Source of the DNA: Verrucomicrobiales bacterium
GTDB lineage: Bacteria > Verrucomicrobiota > Verrucomicrobiia > Verrucomicrobiales > Akkermansiaceae
Length of the DNA stretch: 9,635 nt
Direction: 5' to 3'
Assembly (NCBI GenBank): GCA_002729295.1
Contig: PBTU01000058.1
Location: 1 to 9,635, forward strand
Shown here one piece after another: positions 5,789 through 9,635 of the stretch. How positions within the stretch are numbered: position 1 is the stretch's first letter; every line of letters starts with the position of its first letter. The notes under the pieces were generated by a model. It saw nothing but the letters and a program-made list of their open reading frames with translations. It made no database searches and was not told the origin of the DNA. The translations under genes and the position numbers were made by a program.

Positions 5789-7366
5789 TTAGGCGTTTTT
5801 TCTCCGCTGTAAGAAGAGATCAATGCCATCACACAGAGCAATCCAGCTCGCCTCGATGATACTATCAGAGACTCCCACCGTCCCCCAGGTGCTCTCGCCA
5901 TCGCTATGCACAATGAGAACCCGGGTCTTGGCCGCGGTGGCGTCCTCCCCATCGAGAATGCGCACTTTATAGTCCACCAATTGCACCTGTTCAATCTCCG
6001 GGAAAAATGCCACGAGCGCCTTTCGAAGGGCGCCATCGAGCGCATTCACCACCCCGTGACCTTCGGAAACAGTATAGTTCGTCTCATTGTTCACATCGAG
6101 TTTCACCGTGGCCTCACAAACAGGATTGTGCCCATCGCGATACTGCCGGAAGGAGCAATGATACTCGTTGAGGGTCCAGGGACGCTCACAGGTTCCAAGT
6201 TCGCGACGGATGAGAAGTTCCAGCGATCCGCCGGCAGCCTCAAAAGAGTACCCATCCTGTTCCAGCTCCTTAACTTTGGTGAGAATCGAAAGCGCCTCGG
6301 AACTCCCCTTCTCCAAGGTAATCCCGAGCTGCTCCGCCTTCATGAGAATATTCGATTGCCCGGACAGCTCGCTCACGAGGATCTCCTGCTGGTTTCCAAC
6401 TTGCTCGGGCCGGATGTGCTCGTATGTCCGAGCCAATTTCTGCACCGCGTTGACGTGCATCCCTCCCTTGTGAGCGAAAGCGGTCCGGCCAACAAACGCA
6501 GCGCGGGCAAAGTGGGGGTTGTTGGCGACGTCATCCACAAAGAATGACAAATCACGCATCTTGGAAACATCATCGACGGCCTTAAGGCCCATCTTAAGTT
6601 CCAGAATGGGAATAACCGAAGTGAGATTGCAATTACCGGTGCGCTCGCCGTAACCATTGATCGTGCCTTGAACCTGCGTCGCTCCCGCTTTCACCGATGC
6701 GATGGCGTTGGCGACTCCGAGTTCGCAATCGTTGTGAGTGTGAATACCGAGAGGCACCTCGGGGAAGACTTCCAAAACCACCCGGCTGATGTCCGCAATC
6801 TCCTGCGGGAGGCATCCACCGTTGGTGTCGCAAAGGACGAGCCAATCGGCTCCGCCTTCTACCGCAGCACGGAGAGTCGCCATGGCATGTTCATCGCCGT
6901 CCTTGTAGCCGTCAAAAAAGTGCTCGGCATCATAAATGACCTCGCGCCCTGCCGCCTTGAGATAGCGCACGGTGTCACGAATCATCGCCTGATTTTCCTC
7001 GGCGGTGGTCCGAAGAACCTCGGTCACCTGAAGCTCCCAGCTTTTTCCAAAAATAGTAATGACCGGCGTCTCGGCATCGATGAGGAGCTGGACCTGCGGA
7101 TCTTCCTCGACGGTGAGATCCGCCCGACGCGTCGAGCCAAAGGCTGCGATCTTGGCGTGATTCCAGGTTTCCTTGGCCGCAGCTTTAAAAAACTCGATAT
7201 CTTTTGGGTTCGATCCCGGCCAGCCACCTTCGATATAGTCCACCCCGAACTCATCGAGACGCTTGGCAATTCGCACCTTATCCAGGCCGGAGAGGAAAAA
7301 ACCTTCGCCCTGCGTGCCATCGCGGAGAGTCGTATCATATATGCTGACTTTTGAATTTTCGCTCAT
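5789..7366 (-). CDS. cimA: (R)-citramalate synthase
   Basis: The enzyme condenses pyruvate with acetyl-CoA to (R)-citramalate, the first step of the threonine-independent route to 2-oxobutyrate and isoleucine, in the cytoplasm. The 525-residue product begins with the HMGL/DRE-TIM signature YDTTLRDGTQGEG (10-22, with R15 and D16 catalytic and metal-binding). It continues with HTHND (209-213, the His metal ligands) and GYGERTGNCN (238-247). Residues from about 370 to the end form the regulatory LeuA-dimer domain, where isoleucine usually binds. Length and motifs, including the FGKSW segment, fit the CimA-type group rather than 2-isopropylmalate or homocitrate synthase. The ATG at 7366 is chosen because the frame upstream (a TTG at 7417) adds residues unlike the family. 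No Shine-Dalgarno motif precedes it. It lies 93 bp after the sulfatase stop on the same strand and could share its transcript. Confidence 0.92.
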   Translation of the reverse strand: MSENSKVSIYDTTLRDGTQGEGFFLSGLDKVRIAKRLDEFGVDYIEGGWPGSNPKDIEFFKAAAKETWNHAKIAAFGSTRRADLTVEEDPQVQLLIDAETPVITIFGKSWELQVTEVLRTTAEENQAMIRDTVRYLKAAGREVIYDAEHFFDGYKDGDEHAMATLRAAVEGGADWLVLCDTNGGCLPQEIADISRVVLEVFPEVPLGIHTHNDCELGVANAIASVKAGATQVQGTINGYGERTGNCNLTSVIPILELKMGLKAVDDVSKMRDLSFFVDDVANNPHFARAAFVGRTAFAHKGGMHVNAVQKLARTYEHIRPEQVGNQQEILVSELSGQSNILMKAEQLGITLEKGSSEALSILTKVKELEQDGYSFEAAGGSLELLIRRELGTCERPWTLNEYHCSFRQYRDGHNPVCEATVKLDVNNETNYTVSEGHGVVNALDGALRKALVAFFPEIEQVQLVDYKVRILDGEDATAAKTRVLIVHSDGESTWGTVGVSDSIIEASWIALCDGIDLFLQRRKNA

Positions 7367-7459
7367 CGTGTGTGCTGAAACCGGCGGCACGGTATGGCGA
7401 CCGACCGAGATCTGCAATCCCTCTTTCAGAGCAAATCAGGCAATATCAGGGGATTTTCG

Positions 7460-9322
7460 CTACCACCCCTGCAATTCCCCAACTCTCCCGAGAATGCTAA
7501 TGCCGTATTTCCCTTTCGTGCTACCGCCCTCCGTGAGGAATTTTTTAACCAGCGGGAAGGCCGGCTCCCCCATCCAATCGAGCACGTTGTGAAGCATCAT
7601 TTCGTTCGTGGTGGATTTGAAGAGGAGTTCATTCAAGCAGGCCATGGCCTCTGTGGAATCACCCAACTTGACCAAACTCCAGGCTGCCATCATGCGCACT
7701 TCATGAGAGTCGTCCTTGAGAGCTTTCTTCAAAGTTGCTTTGGCTGAGGTTGCATCCTTCTCAAGCAAATGAAGTCCTACGACCGCCCACCACCGAACAC
7801 CCTCGTCTTGGTCGCTCATCGCCTTCACAAAGTCATCGAGATTCTTCGCATCACGAACCAAGGCCTTGTCGGCGGCATCGAGATAAGACTCAAGCGGATA
7901 AAGTTTCTTGTTCCGCACCATCTCGTAGATCGTCATGGAATTCTCTTTAGCTCGACGCATCCGCATTCCTTCGGGAAGAAGTCCGGAATCAAATAGCTCG
8001 AGCTGTTTTTCGCGAAGCGCAGCTTTCAACTCAGAAATCCTCGCTTGGTGCTTCGGATCCTTGATCAGGTTTTTGACATTATCGAAATCACTCTCGTTGT
8101 CGTAAAATTCCTCGGAAACCCGCGGACGGAAAAAGCGCCCGGTCACTTCGTCGGTCTTACCGTCACGATGATGCTTCTCCCAGGCCGGCGTAGCGGGAGC
8201 TTTCCAAAGATAGGCCAAGTGCTGCCCCGCTGGAGCGAATGGCATGTAATTTTTGTGATAGGCGAAGCGCTTGTCGCGCATCAGGCGGACGTGATCGAGA
8301 CGCTCGTCGGCACGCTCGCGGAATCCCAGATGATGCTTCGGCTCGGCTTCCGCGCCCTTACCTAAAAAGACCCGTCCCTGGAAAGTGTCGGGAATTTCCG
8401 CACCCGCCAGACTCAGCCAGGTCTTGGGCATGTCCACAAAACTCACGAGGCGTTCCACCGTCGAGCCCGGCTTATCGGCGGGATAGAGATGTTTATATTT
8501 CTCAGGAATCCGCACGATCAAGGGACAATGCACTCCGCTGGCATAGAGGAAGCGCTTACTCCGTGCCATCACTCCGCCGTGATCGGAATTGTAGATGATG
8601 ATGGTGTCCTCGTAGAGCCCGTCCTTTTTCAAAGTCGCGATGCACTTGGCAACATCTCCGTCCATCCGCTCCACCGCATCGGCATACTTCGCGTAGTTTT
8701 TGCGAATTACCGGAAGATCAGGATGATAGGAAAAGAGAGTCATCTTCGCGGGATCATTCTTCACCTGATTCACAGCTCCATGCGCCTTGCTCTCATGGCT
8801 GGTCGTCGTGTTGTAGACGCAGAAGAAAGGCTGGCCTTCCTTGCGGGCCTTCCACCCATACGGTGACCTCTTTCCATTCCCCTTTGTCTTTCCTAGATCC
8901 CAGGCCTCATAATCATCACGCCCTCCAATATTGTAGTCGGTCTTTCCGGGGTTGGAGGTATGGTATCCAGCTTTCTTCAAGAGATCCGGATAGTACGGAA
9001 TCTTGTCGTGGGGGATCTCATTCCGGCTTCGCATAGGCTGGGTGCCATTGGAAATACCATACATTCCCGTAATCCAACAGGAACGGGTCGGAGCGCACAC
9101 CGCCGCGTTATCAAAGCAATACAGATAGCGAAACCCCTCCTTGGCCAATTGGTCAATGGCCGGTGTCTTGGTATTCTTCCCGCCATAGCAACTGATCCAG
9201 GAAACCCCGTTATCTTCGCTGGTGATCCAGAGAATGTTAGGTTTCTCCGCTGCGTTGACCCCTCCCAGAGTCCAGCCGAGGAAAAAGAGTCCGGTGATTA
9301 CTTTGTCTCGAAAATTCATCAT
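7460..9322 (-). CDS. Exported type I sulfatase with C-terminal HEAT repeats
   Basis: This is a 620-residue sulfatase. A signal peptide (1-24, cleaved after VNA) leads into the sulfatase domain. The domain opens with NILWITSEDNG, in which E36/D37 occupy the first metal-ligand position. The formylglycine motif is CAPTR (C76 to R80), so activity needs Cys-to-formylglycine maturation by FGE or an anaerobic radical SAM enzyme, neither encoded here. SDHGG (D247, H248) supplies further metal ligands. After about residue 490 come helical HEAT-like repeats, with VRWWAVVGL (509 on) and VRMMAAWSL (542 on) spaced 33 residues apart. The likely role is periplasmic or cell-surface removal of sulfate esters from polysaccharides. 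The substrate is unknown. ATG ATG at 9322/9319 gives two equivalent starts, with no Shine-Dalgarno motif. It begins 44 bp after the upstream beta-propeller gene and probably shares its transcript. Confidence 0.92.
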   Translation of the reverse strand: MMNFRDKVITGLFFLGWTLGGVNAAEKPNILWITSEDNGVSWISCYGGKNTKTPAIDQLAKEGFRYLYCFDNAAVCAPTRSCWITGMYGISNGTQPMRSRNEIPHDKIPYYPDLLKKAGYHTSNPGKTDYNIGGRDDYEAWDLGKTKGNGKRSPYGWKARKEGQPFFCVYNTTTSHESKAHGAVNQVKNDPAKMTLFSYHPDLPVIRKNYAKYADAVERMDGDVAKCIATLKKDGLYEDTIIIYNSDHGGVMARSKRFLYASGVHCPLIVRIPEKYKHLYPADKPGSTVERLVSFVDMPKTWLSLAGAEIPDTFQGRVFLGKGAEAEPKHHLGFRERADERLDHVRLMRDKRFAYHKNYMPFAPAGQHLAYLWKAPATPAWEKHHRDGKTDEVTGRFFRPRVSEEFYDNESDFDNVKNLIKDPKHQARISELKAALREKQLELFDSGLLPEGMRMRRAKENSMTIYEMVRNKKLYPLESYLDAADKALVRDAKNLDDFVKAMSDQDEGVRWWAVVGLHLLEKDATSAKATLKKALKDDSHEVRMMAAWSLVKLGDSTEAMACLNELLFKSTTNEMMLHNVLDWMGEPAFPLVKKFLTEGGSTKGKYGISILGRVGELQGW

Positions 9323-9366
9323 GTTCTATTACGAGCACGAATTCCCGAATCAATCAATGCGATAGA

Positions 9367-9635
9367 TTACTTCTTCAATTCCTTCAACTGCTTACGAACC
9401 AAGTTCGACTGATTGGCATCGAGAATCTGCCAGCAGGCCAGGCCGTTTCCAACGAGGTCCCATTCATCAAATTCCCAAACAACTTTCTTTTCCTTCGTAA
9501 TTTCGAAGATCTGCGGATCATCGTCCCCCGCGTGGCAGTTTCCAATGACGAGATTTCCGTTGGGCAACTCCTGAAGGCAAGTGGTCCAGCCCAATTCAAT
9601 CTCGGTATCCGGCACCTTCTTGGTAATGTCCCACA
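9367..9635 (-). CDS. C-terminal part of a beta-propeller-like protein (cut by window edge)
   Basis: The frame is open to the edge of the window, so only the last 89 codons are seen; the real start lies beyond 9635. The fragment reads ELGWTTCLQELPNGNLVIGN followed by CHAGDDDPQIFEIT and KKVVWEF. This pattern (LPNGN-L-V-I-G, then Q-I-F-E-I-T-K, then V-V-W-E-F) is typical of one blade of six- or seven-bladed propellers of the PQQ-like or arylsulfotransferase-like type. The function is not known. The stop TAA lies 44 bp before the sulfatase start on the same strand, which suggests co-transcription and a role in the same periplasmic carbohydrate process. An in-frame GTG at 9615 is very unlikely to be the start, because the frame continues upstream with propeller-like residues (WDITKKV). 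Confidence 0.7.
   Translation of the reverse strand, partial: WDITKKVPDTEIELGWTTCLQELPNGNLVIGNCHAGDDDPQIFEITKEKKVVWEFDEWDLVGNGLACWQILDANQSNLVRKQLKELKK

Noticed and set aside
5781..5800. Hairpin over the cimA stop as its terminator (GCC/GGC with flanking A and T runs)
   Set aside because: The core stem is only three G-C pairs and overlaps the stop codon. The 12-bp hairpin at 5559-5587 is a much better terminator.
5906..6547. Plus-strand open frame of 213 codons opposite the 3' half of cimA
   Set aside because: It is antisense to the conserved LeuA-dimer region and shows no recognisable protein features.
6668..7354. Long plus-strand open frame of 228 codons opposite cimA
   Set aside because: It lies wholly antisense to a well-supported cimA. 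Its translation shows no domain, signal or membrane pattern, so it is a by-product of cimA codon use.

Overview
This is ordinary-looking chromosomal DNA. It probably comes from a member of the Verrucomicrobiota, with the related Planctomycetota as the second choice. That placement is inferred from gene content: a Tat-exported Gfo/Idh/MocA oxidoreductase, an exported sulfatase with C-terminal HEAT repeats, an SGNH-type secreted hydrolase, a cytochrome b562-like periplasmic protein, and starts that lack Shine-Dalgarno motifs. No rRNA, tRNA, CRISPR array, insertion sequence or phage gene was seen.

Layout. At 46-468 (minus) lies a small cytochrome b562-like periplasmic protein, divergent from a HAD phosphatase of the phosphoglycolate phosphatase type (565-1185, plus). 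The phosphatase converges on, and overlaps by 18 bp, an exported SGNH hydrolase-like gene (1168-1890, minus). That gene is divergent from the Tat-signal oxidoreductase (2051-3364, plus). After the oxidoreductase comes a non-coding stretch that carries what looks like the decayed C-terminal half of a yceH (DUF480) gene, then a bidirectional terminator. A large MFS transporter (3807-5393, minus) follows. Upstream of it is a 395-bp spacer with four perfect hairpins at about 10-nt intervals. The right part is a minus-strand series: the end of a beta-propeller protein (9367 to the window edge), a sulfatase (7460-9322), and citramalate synthase cimA (5789-7366).

How the genes fit together. The beta-propeller protein, sulfatase, SGNH hydrolase, Tat-exported oxidoreductase and sugar-type MFS transporter are the kinds of genes such bacteria use to strip, remodel and import sulfated or acylated polysaccharides. 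They are not one operon here, and no substrate can be read from the sequence. cimA provides the threonine-independent entry to isoleucine synthesis. It probably lies downstream of the sulfatase by chance or shared transcription rather than common function.

The observations most worth a second look are the yceH-like relic, the evenly spaced hairpin array upstream of the MFS gene, and a strong -35 box that would place a transcription start at or next to the ATG of the cytochrome b562-like gene. No clear new multi-gene system was found.
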